Shown here in pieces: positions 16,872 through 26,485 of a DNA stretch of 64,000 bases. The position numbers and the translations under genes are program-made. Source of the stretch: Paraburkholderia sp. BCC1884 (GTDB taxonomy: Bacteria; Pseudomonadota; Gammaproteobacteria; Burkholderiales; Burkholderiaceae); NCBI RefSeq assembly GCF_900996225.1, contig NZ_CAAJGL010000063.1:62001-126000 (forward strand). The letters are read 5' to 3'. How positions within the stretch are numbered: the first letter of the stretch is position 1; every line of letters begins with the position of its first letter. The notes below the pieces were generated by a model. That model did not search any database. It was not told the DNA's origin and was given only the letters and a program-made list of their open reading frames with translations.

Positions 16872-18611
16872 ATGACCGAACGACGCCGCGATTTCTTTCT
16901 GGACCGGCTGCGGCAGCACCCCAAAGTCAGCGTGTTGATCGTTGGCGGCGGCATCAATGGAGCGGGCCTGTTTCGCGACCTGTCGTTGCAAGGCGTGGAC
17001 TGTCTGCTGATCGACAAGACCGACTTCGCCTCCGGCGCAAGTTGCGCGCCGTCGCGGCTCATTCACGGCGGCGTGAAGTATCTCGAGACCGGCGAATTCC
17101 GATTGGTCGCCGAGTCCACTCTCGAGCGAAACCTGTTACTCAAAAACGCTCCGCATTTCGTGTTGCCGCTCGAAACCGTCTTGCCGATTTATTCGTACTT
17201 CGGCGGATTGATCGCGTCCACGTGTCGATTCTTCGGCATGAAGACAAAGCTTGCCGATCGTGGTGCGATCATCTCGAAGATCGGGCTCGCGTTATACGAT
17301 TTTCTCGGGCGGCACGACCGCACCATGCCGAAGCATCGTTTCGCACTCAGAAGGCGCTCCCTTGCGTCGATGCCGCTGCTCGATCCCGCCATCAAAGCGA
17401 CGGCCACGTATTACGACGCCAAGGTGACGCACGCCGAACGTCTGGATTTCGAACTCGTCACCGACGGGCTTGCAGCGTGTGAACAATCCGCAGCGGCCAA
17501 TTACGTGAGCATCGATCATGCGGAAGGCAACGTCGTCTGGCTGCGCGACCTCGTGACGGAGTCGCTCTACGCCGTGGAGCCTGGTGTCGTGGTCAACGCG
17601 GGTGGCGCGTGGATCGACAGCGTGAATGCGTCGCTCGGCATCGACCGGACATATATCGGCGGTGCCAAGGGATCCCATCTGATCGTCGAGCATCCCGAAC
17701 TCCACGCGCAATTGCAAAACCGCATGGTGTACTACGGCTCGAAGGACGGGCGCATCTCGCTCGTTTATCCCTTCATGGGCAAACTGCTGATCGGATCGAC
17801 CGATATCCGCGTCAGCGACCCCGACCGGGTGCGATGCGAAGACGATGAAGTTGCCTACATGCTCGGCGTATTGCGCGAGGTGTTCCCTCGTGTGGTACTG
17901 AAAGACTCGGATATCGCCTTCCGATACAGCGGCGTGCGCCCGCTTCCTCATTCCGACGCCGCCAGTCCGGGCGATGTCAGCCGCGATCACGTGATGCACG
18001 TCGACAGTCTGCCGGGCACGCTCACTCCCGTGCTCTCGCTGGTGGGCGGCAAGTGGACGACATTTCGCGGCTTCGCCGAATCTGCCGCCGACGATACGCT
18101 CGCCCGCCTTGGACGTTCGCGCACGATCGACACACGCCACGTAGCGATTGGAGGTGGTCGCGAATTTCCAGGCGATGCAAAGGCGCGCGCCCAGTGGATC
18201 GACGATGTCGTCAGGCGTTTCAATGTTTCGGCTGCGCGAGCCGAGACTCTGCTTTCACGCTACGGGACGACGGGGTTCGAGATCGGGGCGTTCTGTGCGC
18301 ATGCGCACGACGCGCACCCTGACCTGCCGCTCGCCAACGAAGCGAGCTATACGACGGGTGAGATTCGTTATCTGTGCGCGAACGACATGGTGACCCGCCT
18401 CGCGGATCTGCTGTTCCGGCGCACGACCCTGGCAATCTCCGGGCATTTGACGAATGCCCTGCTGCTGGAAGTCGCTCAAATAGCAGCGCAGACGCTGCGG
18501 TGGGACGCAAACCGGACGCGGCAGGAGATCGATGCGACGCGCGACGCCGCTCGCGAACGCCACGGTGTCGTGTTTACCGATGTCGAGGCATCCCGCCAGA
18601 CGGTTGGCTGA
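16872..18611 (+). CDS. Second FAD-dependent glycerol-3-phosphate dehydrogenase-like protein
   Basis: 579 residues, about 77 longer than the EryB-like enzyme at 11043. FAD loop VGGGINGAGLFRDLSLQG, substrate blocks CAPSRLIHGGVKYLETGEF, KGSHLIVEHPEL and FRYSGVRPLPHSD, then the GlpD C-terminal domain. It lies 15 bases after the second kinase gene, so a kinase-dehydrogenase pair exists on each side of the divergon. The likely reaction is oxidation of a polyol phosphate with transfer of electrons to quinone at the inner membrane. Specific substrate not determinable. Confidence 0.82.
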   Translation: MTERRRDFFLDRLRQHPKVSVLIVGGGINGAGLFRDLSLQGVDCLLIDKTDFASGASCAPSRLIHGGVKYLETGEFRLVAESTLERNLLLKNAPHFVLPLETVLPIYSYFGGLIASTCRFFGMKTKLADRGAIISKIGLALYDFLGRHDRTMPKHRFALRRRSLASMPLLDPAIKATATYYDAKVTHAERLDFELVTDGLAACEQSAAANYVSIDHAEGNVVWLRDLVTESLYAVEPGVVVNAGGAWIDSVNASLGIDRTYIGGAKGSHLIVEHPELHAQLQNRMVYYGSKDGRISLVYPFMGKLLIGSTDIRVSDPDRVRCEDDEVAYMLGVLREVFPRVVLKDSDIAFRYSGVRPLPHSDAASPGDVSRDHVMHVDSLPGTLTPVLSLVGGKWTTFRGFAESAADDTLARLGRSRTIDTRHVAIGGGREFPGDAKARAQWIDDVVRRFNVSAARAETLLSRYGTTGFEIGAFCAHAHDAHPDLPLANEASYTTGEIRYLCANDMVTRLADLLFRRTTLAISGHLTNALLLEVAQIAAQTLRWDANRTRQEIDATRDAARERHGVVFTDVEASRQTVG

Positions 18612-18704
18612 CGGGCTTTCTGACGACCCCGATGGGTCAGGCCTTCAGCCGGGCGAGGCGCTCCGATTTTCCCCGCACGCCTCGCGTGCCAATGTCCGGT
18701 CGCT

Positions 18705-19472
18705 TTACTGACCCGACAAATAGAATGCCTGGTCGCGTTGCGGCGTCACGCCGACGATGGTGAGCTGGCTGTTGACGACCGTCGCTTCGACAGGCACCGA
18801 CACGTTGTTGAGAGAGCACGAGGTGCCCGTGAAGTTCAGCGTACCGTCGAGCAGATGCTTGCCGGTCGAGCGCGGCTTGAAGCTGCCGGTGAACGTGCAG
18901 GCGCCTTGTGTGCCCGTCGCCGTGCCGTCCGCAGCAAACGTGATCGTCGAGCTCGGCGCGACGCCCGAAGCGCTGCTCCACGTTCGCGCTACGTCGCCGA
19001 GAGCAATCGACGTGTCATACGTTGAGTTGTAGTTGCCGTTGAAGCCCGTTGCTGTCGTATCGGGAAGGACGTAGAGGCTCGTCGTCGCGGTGAACGCACT
19101 CTTGCTGGTGAAGTTGCCCGTCAGCGTCCCGGCGCGAATCGCGCCCGAAAGACCGAAGCCGACCGATGCAGAATCGGTAAACGCACCGTTTGCCGACGAC
19201 ATGAAGCCCTCGATCATCCAGATGAACGATCCGCCCTGCGTGTAGACGCTGTAATACTGTCCCGATTCGAGGACGATCGTTTGCGCCGCGAAAGACTGCC
19301 CCGAATTTGCCGAACCGTACCAAATCCCTTCCGGCAGTGCGTACGAGGTGTTGGGGACACACGACTTGGACAGATTGTTGAGGTCGGTCGTGCAGGACTT
19401 GCCGTCGCCACCACCGCCGCAAGCGGCAAGTACGGGCAGGGTCAACAGCATGAGCTTCGGGAGCAGTTTCAT
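18705..19472 (-). CDS. Hypothetical secreted lipoprotein
   Basis: 255 residues from the ATG at 19472 (MKLLPKLMLLTLPVLAACGGGG). The signal peptide ends in a lipobox (LAAC) followed by the flexible CGGGGDG run common in Burkholderia lipoproteins. The mature part is rich in Ser, Thr, Gly and Asn with alternating strand pattern (GIWYGSANSGQSFAAQTIVLESGQYYSVY, LTGNFTSKSAFTA), suggesting a beta-structured domain repeated twice. No enzyme motifs. It probably sits on the outer or inner membrane facing the periplasm. Function unknown; it converges with the dehydrogenase gene that ends at 18611. Confidence 0.7.
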   Translation of the reverse strand: MKLLPKLMLLTLPVLAACGGGGDGKSCTTDLNNLSKSCVPNTSYALPEGIWYGSANSGQSFAAQTIVLESGQYYSVYTQGGSFIWMIEGFMSSANGAFTDSASVGFGLSGAIRAGTLTGNFTSKSAFTATTSLYVLPDTTATGFNGNYNSTYDTSIALGDVARTWSSASGVAPSSTITFAADGTATGTQGACTFTGSFKPRSTGKHLLDGTLNFTGTSCSLNNVSVPVEATVVNSQLTIVGVTPQRDQAFYLSGQ

Positions 19473-19817
19473 GAGTGCGTTTTTGTTATCCTGAACTTCT
19501 GAGTGAGTACAGGCCGCCTTTTTTTTACGGCGAGCCGACAATCAGATAACGGACCATTTCTAGAAAACTTTAGGCACTCAAACAGGGATCGCTCAGGCCG
19601 GATGTGACACAGCGTGGCTTTGCAGACGCGGCCCTCTTCACGGGCGGATGGCAACGTGATTTCGTAGTTAAGAGCGCACGCGGAGTGGTTATGGGGCCTG
19701 GATTCAGTGCGCCGTTACCGCCGATCTGATGTACGTCGAACCCACGCCGCTGTCTGCCAGCGGGCCGCGAACCGCCAGCCTGTTTCAAGGCTGGCGTTGC
19801 TCATCCACGGATCAGGG
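19473..19817. other. Intergenic region with an 8-bp stem-loop after rhlE
   Basis: The 345 bases between the lipoprotein start and the rhlE stop hold the lipoprotein promoter region, including a T-rich stretch near 19520. They also contain a perfect stem-loop, GCCAGCCT (19774-19781) / AGGCTGGC (19788-19795), 23 bases past the rhlE stop. The stem has no T-tract on either side, so it is a weak terminator candidate or an mRNA end-stabilising hairpin. No gene is recognised. Confidence 0.4.
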
Positions 19818-21257
19818 TTAGCGCTTACCGCGGCCGCCAGCGGGTTTGCCGGCCGGCTTCGGTGAACCTGCAACTGATTTGCTGGCGGGTTTGCTGCGTG
19901 GCTTTTGCGCGCTGAATGGGCTACCGCTGGACAAGCTTGTGCCTCTCGCCTCGGCCGCACTGCGCTGCGCCGCAGGCTTGCGTTTGTTTTCGCCAGTCTG
20001 CGGGCGAGGTTTTTTGCCGGGCACGTGCGTGCCACCCGGCGCAGCTTGCGGCACTTTGGGCTTCTTGGGCTTTTTGGGTTTCTTGATGATCTCGCCCGTC
20101 GCGCTAGTTTGCGGCACGCGGTGTTCGGCTTCGAAACCCGGCTCTTCTTCACGAGGCAGCGTTTGCCGGATCAGCGCTTCGATCGCGGCCAGTTGCGGCG
20201 CTTCATCGGCACACACGAGGGACACTGCCACGCCGCTGGCGCCCGCGCGGCCGGTACGGCCAATACGGTGCACATAGTCTTGCGCGACGATCGGCAGATC
20301 GACGTTGATCACCAGCGGCAGGTCGTCGATATCGAGCCCGCGCGCCGCCACATCGGTGGCTACCAGCATGCGGACTTCGCCCGTCTTGAAGCGCTCCAGC
20401 GCACGCAGGCGGGCGGGTTGCGGTTTGTCGCCGTGGATGGTGTCGACCGAATAGCCCGCTTCATCCAGCACGGCCGCGAGGTAATCCACGCCGTTACGGG
20501 TCTTGACGAACACCAGCGCATGCTCCCAGTGGTTCTCAGCCACAAGGTGCATGAAGAGGTCGGGCTTGTTCTTTTTATCCACCGGTATCACCCACTGCTT
20601 GATCTTGCTGGCCGTGGCATTGGGCGGGCTGACGCTGATATTGACCGGGCTGTGCAAAATGCCCGCCGCCATCACGCGGATATCATCGGTGAACGTGGCA
20701 GAGAACAGCAGGGTCTGGCGCTGAGCGGGCAAGGCAGCAAAGACGGCGTTCAGTTCGCGCTCAAAGCCAAGATCCAGCATGCGGTCGGCTTCATCCAGCA
20801 CCAGCGTTTGTACCTGATCGAACTGCACTGCGTTCTGGCGATGGAGATCCAGCAAACGGCCCGGCGTGGCAACGAGCACATCCACGCCTTTGCGCAACTT
20901 CATCATCTGCGGATTGATACTCACGCCGCCGTAGGCGGCCAGAAAGCGCAAGTCGAGGCCTTTGCCGTAATCGACAAAGCTTTGCAGGACTTGTTCGGCC
21001 AGTTCACGCGTAGGCACCAGCACCAGAACACGCGTGCGGTTGCTCGACACCGCCGGACCGTGTTGCACTAGCCGTTGCAGCAGCGGCAGCGCAAAACCCG
21101 CCGTTTTACCGGTGCCGGTCTGTGCCGCAGCCATCACGTCCTTGCCGCTGAGCACAGCAGGAATCGCCTTGGCCTGCACTGGCGTCGGTGTCTGGTAATT
21201 GAGGTCCTGCAGATTGCGCAGCAAGGGATCGATCAGGCCCAGCGAGGCAAAAGACAT
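19818..21257 (-). CDS. rhlE: DEAD-box ATP-dependent RNA helicase RhlE
   Basis: 479 residues from the ATG at 21257 (MSFASLGLIDPLLRNL...); the frame upstream to 21410 is an unconserved extension. All DEAD-box motifs appear in order: Q motif (YQTPTPVQAKAIP), AQTGTGKT (I), PTRELAEQ (Ia), TPGRLLD (Ib), VLDEADRMLD (II), SATF (III), ATDVAARGLDI (V) and HRIGRTGRAG (VI). The C-terminal ~100 residues are a Lys/Arg/Pro-rich low-complexity tail (KKPKKPKKPK, KPASK) typical of RhlE and used for RNA contact. It acts in ribosome assembly and RNA turnover in the cytoplasm. Confidence 0.93.
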   Translation of the reverse strand: MSFASLGLIDPLLRNLQDLNYQTPTPVQAKAIPAVLSGKDVMAAAQTGTGKTAGFALPLLQRLVQHGPAVSSNRTRVLVLVPTRELAEQVLQSFVDYGKGLDLRFLAAYGGVSINPQMMKLRKGVDVLVATPGRLLDLHRQNAVQFDQVQTLVLDEADRMLDLGFERELNAVFAALPAQRQTLLFSATFTDDIRVMAAGILHSPVNISVSPPNATASKIKQWVIPVDKKNKPDLFMHLVAENHWEHALVFVKTRNGVDYLAAVLDEAGYSVDTIHGDKPQPARLRALERFKTGEVRMLVATDVAARGLDIDDLPLVINVDLPIVAQDYVHRIGRTGRAGASGVAVSLVCADEAPQLAAIEALIRQTLPREEEPGFEAEHRVPQTSATGEIIKKPKKPKKPKVPQAAPGGTHVPGKKPRPQTGENKRKPAAQRSAAEARGTSLSSGSPFSAQKPRSKPASKSVAGSPKPAGKPAGGRGKR

Positions 21258-21556
21258 TGGCGTATTCCGGGCTAAAGCCGCAATTCTAGCGGTTACCGCC
21301 TGATTGCGCCGCGCAGATCGATGGTCGAAAATTTCTGCCTCGATAGGGTGATCCAGGCAGCGTTTCGCAACGTTCGTATCCGGCCGCGCACTGCCTGATA
21401 CGCTATGCAAACGCGCTTGATTTCAGCCAGCGATTGATCGGCCGAAGACGACCCATGTCAGAAGAAGCTAGCGCCAAAAACGCAGCCAACCCGTAGCGTT
21501 CGACGGGCCGGCCGCTGATGCGTCGGTGGCCTTCTTTCCACACAACATGTCCACTA

Positions 21557-22861
21557 TCAGGTACGCACTGCATTCCCTACACACGGACGTTGGGCATCGC
21601 CCTGTTGTTCGGAATCGGGCGATGTCTTGAGCAAATCGGTCCCACTAGTCTCCGGCAAGAAGACGGCAGCACAGAACGCAATGGCATAGGCGCAAAGAGC
21701 GCATGCACCCATCGCCGTGCCGAGTGACAAGGAAGCAGCAAGGAGCCCCACCGTCGCAGGAACGATCGAGCCGAAGCCGCGGCCACCGCCGAGGCAAAAA
21801 CCCTGGCCACTGGCCCGAATGTGGGTCGGGAATAATTCGGCGAAGGTTGGCAGCATGCCCGACGCCAAAGCGGCCTGAAAAGCGCCCAGAAAGAAACTGA
21901 GCACGATGGTAAGGGTGGCACCTATCGGTGCGAGCAGATAGAGCGCGACATTGGCCGCTTGCAGCACCAGGAAAGTCATGAACGCCGGTCGCCGGCCCAC
22001 ACGGTCTGACATCCATCCGTAGAAAAACGGCCCGACAAGGGAACCCAGGATATTCAAGGCAAGATAGCCGGCACTCGTCCCGACCGAAAGATGTAAAGCG
22101 ATGCGCAGATAGGTCGGCAACCAGGTGATCATCACATACGCGCCCCCGTAGATTCCTGTCGCCATGACCACTGCGGCCATCGTGCGGCGCAAGTGAGCCC
22201 GGGCAAATATTTCCCAGAACGGCGTCGGCAGTACCCCGCGCTCAAGCGCCGCCTTCGCGTCGGCGTACGCGCCCGACTCGGGCACCAGTCGACGGATAAA
22301 TAAAATCAACCCGGCCGGCAAGATACCGATAGCGAAGAACACACGCCAGCCAATCTGCTCGGGGAACAGCGAGGCTATGACCGGCAATAGCGCAACCGAC
22401 ATGGCATAGCCAAGGGCATAGCCGCTTTGAACAGAAGCAGCGACACGGCCACGCAACGCCGGCCGGATGACTTCGCTGATTAGCACGCCACCCACGGCCG
22501 CTTCGCCTCCATAACCCAGACCCTGCATGACACGGATGCCGAACAGCATCGGAAACGAATTAGCAAACGCCGCTGCAACGGTGAAGATACCGACCCACAA
22601 GATGGTGAACTGCAACACCCGGACGCGCCCGATTCTGTCAGCAAGAATGCCCGCGCCCCAGCCGCCGATGGCAACCCCCAGGAGCGCTGCGGTGGCCAGA
22701 TAACCCACCTGCGGGTGAGTCAACCCGAGTGTTGCAATCAGGGCCGGGATCACCAGCGAGAAGATAGTCGCGTCCATCGAATCAAGGCCAAGCCCGGCGA
22801 AACACGCCCAATATGTACGCCGCTCAACAGGCGTGAGATCAGAGTACCAACCTAGACGCAT
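21557..22861 (-). CDS. MFS transporter, aromatic-acid/sugar symporter type
   Basis: 434 residues from the ATG at 22861 (MRLGWYSDLTPVERRTYW), which has an AGGAG ribosome site 5 bases upstream; the frame continues to 22975 without a convincing start. Twelve hydrophobic helices are visible, with the MFS signature GILADRIGRVRVLQ between helices 2 and 3 and the matching MSDRVGRRPAFM in the second half. Residues SMDATIFSLVIPAL in helix 1 resemble the aromatic-acid:H+ symporter and sialate-type groups. The AraC gene divergently encoded 570 bases away is a plausible regulator. Substrate unknown. Confidence 0.82.
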   Translation of the reverse strand: MRLGWYSDLTPVERRTYWACFAGLGLDSMDATIFSLVIPALIATLGLTHPQVGYLATAALLGVAIGGWGAGILADRIGRVRVLQFTILWVGIFTVAAAFANSFPMLFGIRVMQGLGYGGEAAVGGVLISEVIRPALRGRVAASVQSGYALGYAMSVALLPVIASLFPEQIGWRVFFAIGILPAGLILFIRRLVPESGAYADAKAALERGVLPTPFWEIFARAHLRRTMAAVVMATGIYGGAYVMITWLPTYLRIALHLSVGTSAGYLALNILGSLVGPFFYGWMSDRVGRRPAFMTFLVLQAANVALYLLAPIGATLTIVLSFFLGAFQAALASGMLPTFAELFPTHIRASGQGFCLGGGRGFGSIVPATVGLLAASLSLGTAMGACALCAYAIAFCAAVFLPETSGTDLLKTSPDSEQQGDAQRPCVGNAVRT

Positions 22862-23429
22862 TTTTCTCCTCTCCGATACAGTGAGACCGCTCTCGATGCT
22901 GTGGCCGATTTCGAACCAAGCCCTGGTTCGCACGTTAGCGAAGAGGGATTCGGCCAAGAATATCGGGTTAACCACAAGCTATCCGCTCGGTGTCCGGCTT
23001 TCCCCCATTCCGCCAACAGTTCAGGAAGACCACGAGCGCGCGTGGAGGCCCGACCGCAAAGCGTCCAACCGATTTTTTCCAGGTGTGGGGAGCGGTGTCC
23101 GCAAGCTTTCGCCGCATGACTGCCGATAAGCAAATTAGATGGGATGCACGCAAAATCGTAGTGACCTTTGCCACCACGTCGATTTTGCATCGCGCTTCAG
23201 GCCGGTGCAGTACGCATAGGCGCACAGCGGCCCGCAACGCGCTTGAATCGCGATTACAAATGGGGCTTTGGTGATTACCGTCGCATCTGAATTTCTTTTC
23301 AAAAATCCGATTGAAATAATATAGTAATATGACAAACGGTTAGTTTAAAGAAAAGCAGAATCCCAGTAAATTATTTCCTCAAATGAAAATCGAGTGTCGT
23401 GCATCTGGCCAGCAAACGGAGTATTTCAG
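22862..23429. other. Divergent intergenic region between the MFS and AraC genes
   Basis: About 570 bases with no gene I can support. The half near the AraC gene (from about 23280) turns AT-rich and contains candidate promoter-like stretches (TTGAAATAATATAGTAATATGAC around 23310-23335). The rest is GC-rich and only yields short shadow frames. Confidence 0.4.
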
Positions 23430-24473
23430 TTGAATCCATATTTCTATCGCTTTTGCACTGATTTATATCCAGCTGAACAGCGATTTGAAGTTTGGCGAGA
23501 CGAGATCAATGCGATTTTCGATGTCGATATCGAAAAGTCGTTAGCACCGCGCTTCAATTACGATCTATCCACGGGTTATGTAGGCTCGCTTCTGGTGGGC
23601 TGTGGCAAATGGGCCGGCCAGAGGGAACCGGTCGCCTACGGCGTGAAACGATCGGCGCCCATGATTCGCCGGGACGGTCTCGATCATTTTTATCTGTGCC
23701 TCGGTATCACTCATTCATTGTCGGGCTACGCGGCGCGCACGCCGATTCATGCCGAAGCGTCGAAAATCTACGTGCTCGATCTTGCGCGCGAACTTGATTC
23801 GGAGATCGTTGCTGGCGACACCATGATCCTGACGATCGCGCGTGATCTGCTAAGCCCGCAGGTGAGATCCGCCGATCTGCACGGCGCGATCCTGCAAGGT
23901 CCGTTGGCCACGTTGCTAGGCGATTATCTGCTGGCCCTGCAGCGCCAATTGCCCCACCTGTCGCCCACCGACATGCCCCACGCCGAGCAGGCGACGCTTG
24001 CCATGGTGTCGGCAGCGCTCGCGCCGAGCGTGCAAACACTCGCAGAAGCCGAAGTCGAAATCGATCGGACTGTGATGCTGCGCGTGCGCGCGTACATTGA
24101 CGCGCATCTGAAGTCGGCGGACCTGACGCCATTGCAGATTTGCCGCGACGTTGGCATTTCGCGGGCGCAGCTATACCGTCTGTTCTCTCGCGAAACAGGT
24201 GTTTCCGCCTACATCCAGCGGTGCCGTCTCGAGAAAATTCGCGAGGTTCTCGAAGCAGGCGGTGCGCGCAAACAGCGCTTGTCGACGCTGGCGTTTCAAT
24301 ACGGCTTCAAGAGCGAATCCCATTTCAGCCGCAGCTTCAGGCAGGTATTCGGCTGCTCGCCGAGTGAGGCGCGTGAGCGCGCTACAGCGCGCGATTCTCG
24401 CGCGTCGGCATCGCGTCACACAGCCGGTCAAGCCGGATCATTGCGCGACGTACTCGATCGGATGACCCCGTGA
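23430..24473 (+). CDS. AraC-family transcriptional regulator
   Basis: About 347 residues. I prefer the TTG at 23430 because a GGAG lies 8-10 bases before it; a GTG at 23394 in the same frame is the alternative. The N-terminal ~210 residues form an AraC-binding-like sensor domain (YLCLGITHSLSGYAARTPIHAEASKIYVLDLARE). The C-terminus has two helix-turn-helix units: LTPLQICRDVGISRAQLYRLFSRETG and LSTLAFQYGFKSESHFSRSFRQVFG. The latter is the family signature. It is divergent from an MFS transporter gene, which is the likely target. Confidence 0.85.
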   Translation: MNPYFYRFCTDLYPAEQRFEVWRDEINAIFDVDIEKSLAPRFNYDLSTGYVGSLLVGCGKWAGQREPVAYGVKRSAPMIRRDGLDHFYLCLGITHSLSGYAARTPIHAEASKIYVLDLARELDSEIVAGDTMILTIARDLLSPQVRSADLHGAILQGPLATLLGDYLLALQRQLPHLSPTDMPHAEQATLAMVSAALAPSVQTLAEAEVEIDRTVMLRVRAYIDAHLKSADLTPLQICRDVGISRAQLYRLFSRETGVSAYIQRCRLEKIREVLEAGGARKQRLSTLAFQYGFKSESHFSRSFRQVFGCSPSEARERATARDSRASASRHTAGQAGSLRDVLDRMTP

Positions 24474-24716
24474 GTGTGCATTGAGACGCACAGTCAAGTT
24501 TTGGAGACGCCGGGGCAAAAACGCGTCGCGCCTATTTGCTACGATCCTTTCGCCTGATTCATCGGCCGATTGACGCTTCGAGGGTCGATCGTCGGCCGAT
24601 ATGAGCAGCCGCTCGAGCCTGCGCGGATCGGGCATGGCAACGCGTCGACAAGCGCCTCACCCAGAAAACAGCTTGAACGGTCGGCGCGCATTCGCAACGG
24701 GGATCGGGGATCGAGA

Positions 24717-25307
24717 ATGACGTACCGCCAACTCGCGGCATGGGCCGTACTGGCCTTGACAGCGTGTGCGCAGAATCCGTCGACGAGTCAGATGGTGCGG
24801 ATTTGCGACGACCGGGGATGTGCCGACCGACCGAAGAATCAGACGAACCTGAGAGCATCGGATACAGAGCCACAAGCGGACACGGACGGGCGCATGGCAG
24901 CGCTCAAACAGGCCGGGGAGACCAACCCACGCGCGGCCTACGATCTGGGCCTTCGATATTTTCGAGGCGATGGTGTGCCACAAGACAGCTACCAGGCGCT
25001 GGTCTGGATGCGCAAAGCTGCTGAACGTGGAGACCTGCCAGCACAAAAAGCACTGGGGAGTTTCTATCTTTTCGGCCTTGAGGAGATGGGCCCCGATCCG
25101 CGCGAAGCAGAAAAGTGGCTGTTGCTCGCGTCCGGCCGTGGCGATCAGGAGTCGACGAAACTGCTCGAACAGGCGCGAGCCGCTAAAAGAGCCGATGAAG
25201 ACGACTATCGCTGGCTGAATGAATCGCGCGCGCTTTATTACAGCTACTGGAATTCGGGCTACGCATATCGGGGCCAGTGGCAGGAACGCACGTGGCACTG
25301 GTATTGA
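24717..25307 (+). CDS. Sel1-repeat lipoprotein
   Basis: 196 residues from the ATG at 24717. Signal peptide with lipobox (WAVLALTAC), then Sel1-like repeats of about 36 residues: ALKQAGETNPRAAYDLGLRYFRGDGVPQDSYQALVWMRKAAERGD, then ALGSFYLFGLEEMGPDPREAEKWLLLASGRGD. Sel1 repeats form helical solenoids for protein contact in the periplasm or at membranes. The C-terminus is rich in Tyr/Trp (SRALYYSYWNSGYAYRGQWQERTWHWY). It is followed 76 bases later by another lipoprotein gene in the same direction. Role unknown. Confidence 0.75.
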   Translation: MTYRQLAAWAVLALTACAQNPSTSQMVRICDDRGCADRPKNQTNLRASDTEPQADTDGRMAALKQAGETNPRAAYDLGLRYFRGDGVPQDSYQALVWMRKAAERGDLPAQKALGSFYLFGLEEMGPDPREAEKWLLLASGRGDQESTKLLEQARAAKRADEDDYRWLNESRALYYSYWNSGYAYRGQWQERTWHWY

Positions 25308-25383
25308 AGCGCGTGCGCTTCATGTCAATCGATCCGCTGGCAGTGCCCAGTCAACCCTTCGTCAAAACATCACGCACAGAACT

Positions 25384-26223
25384 ATGACTCTCAATTCAAA
25401 CCATACGGGTGTTCGGCGCACGTTCGCGCTGGCTTTGGTCGGATCCTTGGTCGGCACACTGAGCGCCTGCGGGGGCATGGTGTCGACCGGCGGTCAAAGC
25501 GCGGGCGTGTCGGGCGCGGCTGGCGGCGCGGTGAGCGCGGGCGCGGACGAAACGCTCGAGCGTTGCACGGCGCCGCTGGGCACGATCGCGGTCGATGACG
25601 GGCGCAACGCCGACTGGTTCGGCCCGTTCGGCAGCGCCACCCAGGTCACGACGATTGAGCCGCTGTTGCGTCTCGCCGTCCAGCAATCCAACTGCTTCGT
25701 CATTACGTCGATCGGCAATCAGAAAACCGATGCGCGGCTCTCGCGCATCACGTCGCTGCAACGCAATTCCGGCGAATATCGCGCCGGCTCGAAACAGCAG
25801 AAAGGCCAGCGTGTCGCGGCGGACTACTACATGGAACCGCAGATCGTCATCAACGATTCGGCGATTGGCGGCGTGACCGGCGTGTTGGGCGGCCTCGTCG
25901 GCAGCAGTGCGTTCGGCAAGATTGCGGGCGGCATGCAGACGAAGGCGTCGGTTGTCACGTTGACGCTATTCGACGTGCGCTCAGCGGTGCAGATTTCAGC
26001 GGCCGAAGGCAATTCGACCGCGACCAATTATGGCGCGGCATTGGCGGGTATCGGCGGGACGGGCGGTGGCGGTCTCGGCGGTTTCTCGAAGACACCGGAA
26101 GGCAAGGCGACTGTCGCCGCATTTATCGATGCGTACAACAAGATGGTCGTCGCGCTACGCAGTTACAAGGCGCAGGACGTTAAAGGCGGGTTGGGACGCG
26201 GCGGCCAGTTGCAGGTGAATTGA
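25384..26223 (+). CDS. CsgG/HfaB-like lipoprotein
   Basis: 279 residues from the ATG at 25384; the frame is open upstream to 25219 but overlaps the previous gene. Signal peptide with lipobox (LVGTLSACGG). The mature region TAPLGTIAVDDGRNADWF, EPLLRLAVQQSNCFVIT and RVAADYYMEPQIVINDSAIGG resembles CsgG-type outer-membrane assembly lipoproteins, followed by the GLVGSSAFGKIAGG glycine-rich strand region and a helical end (KATVAAFIDAYNKMVVALRSY). Some relatives are annotated only as peptidoglycan-associated. It may work with the Sel1 lipoprotein encoded upstream. Confidence 0.65.
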   Translation: MTLNSNHTGVRRTFALALVGSLVGTLSACGGMVSTGGQSAGVSGAAGGAVSAGADETLERCTAPLGTIAVDDGRNADWFGPFGSATQVTTIEPLLRLAVQQSNCFVITSIGNQKTDARLSRITSLQRNSGEYRAGSKQQKGQRVAADYYMEPQIVINDSAIGGVTGVLGGLVGSSAFGKIAGGMQTKASVVTLTLFDVRSAVQISAAEGNSTATNYGAALAGIGGTGGGGLGGFSKTPEGKATVAAFIDAYNKMVVALRSYKAQDVKGGLGRGGQLQVN

Positions 26224-26485
26224 TCCAGCGTGAGCGGCGCTGCGTGCATCGCTCGCTCGAGCGGCCGGATGTATGCATCTGCGTGCGGGCTGACCGCGCT
26301 GTTCGACAAGCCGGGCGGCGGCGAACCAGTTTCGAAACAGCCGTAAGAAGAAAGTCGACAAACCCTCACGACGCAACGTGGTGACGACCACCGGGTTCCC
26401 AACGCCGATTTCAATCGATACACCCGCCCGCGTTGCAACGATTGTCGCGGAGCGCACGCGCGCGGGTATCTCAGGCGATGGCCTT

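Noticed and set aside
18612..18640. Possible terminator GACCC-CGAT-GGGTC after the second dehydrogenase
   Set aside because: Only a 5-bp stem with no T-tract; too weak to call.
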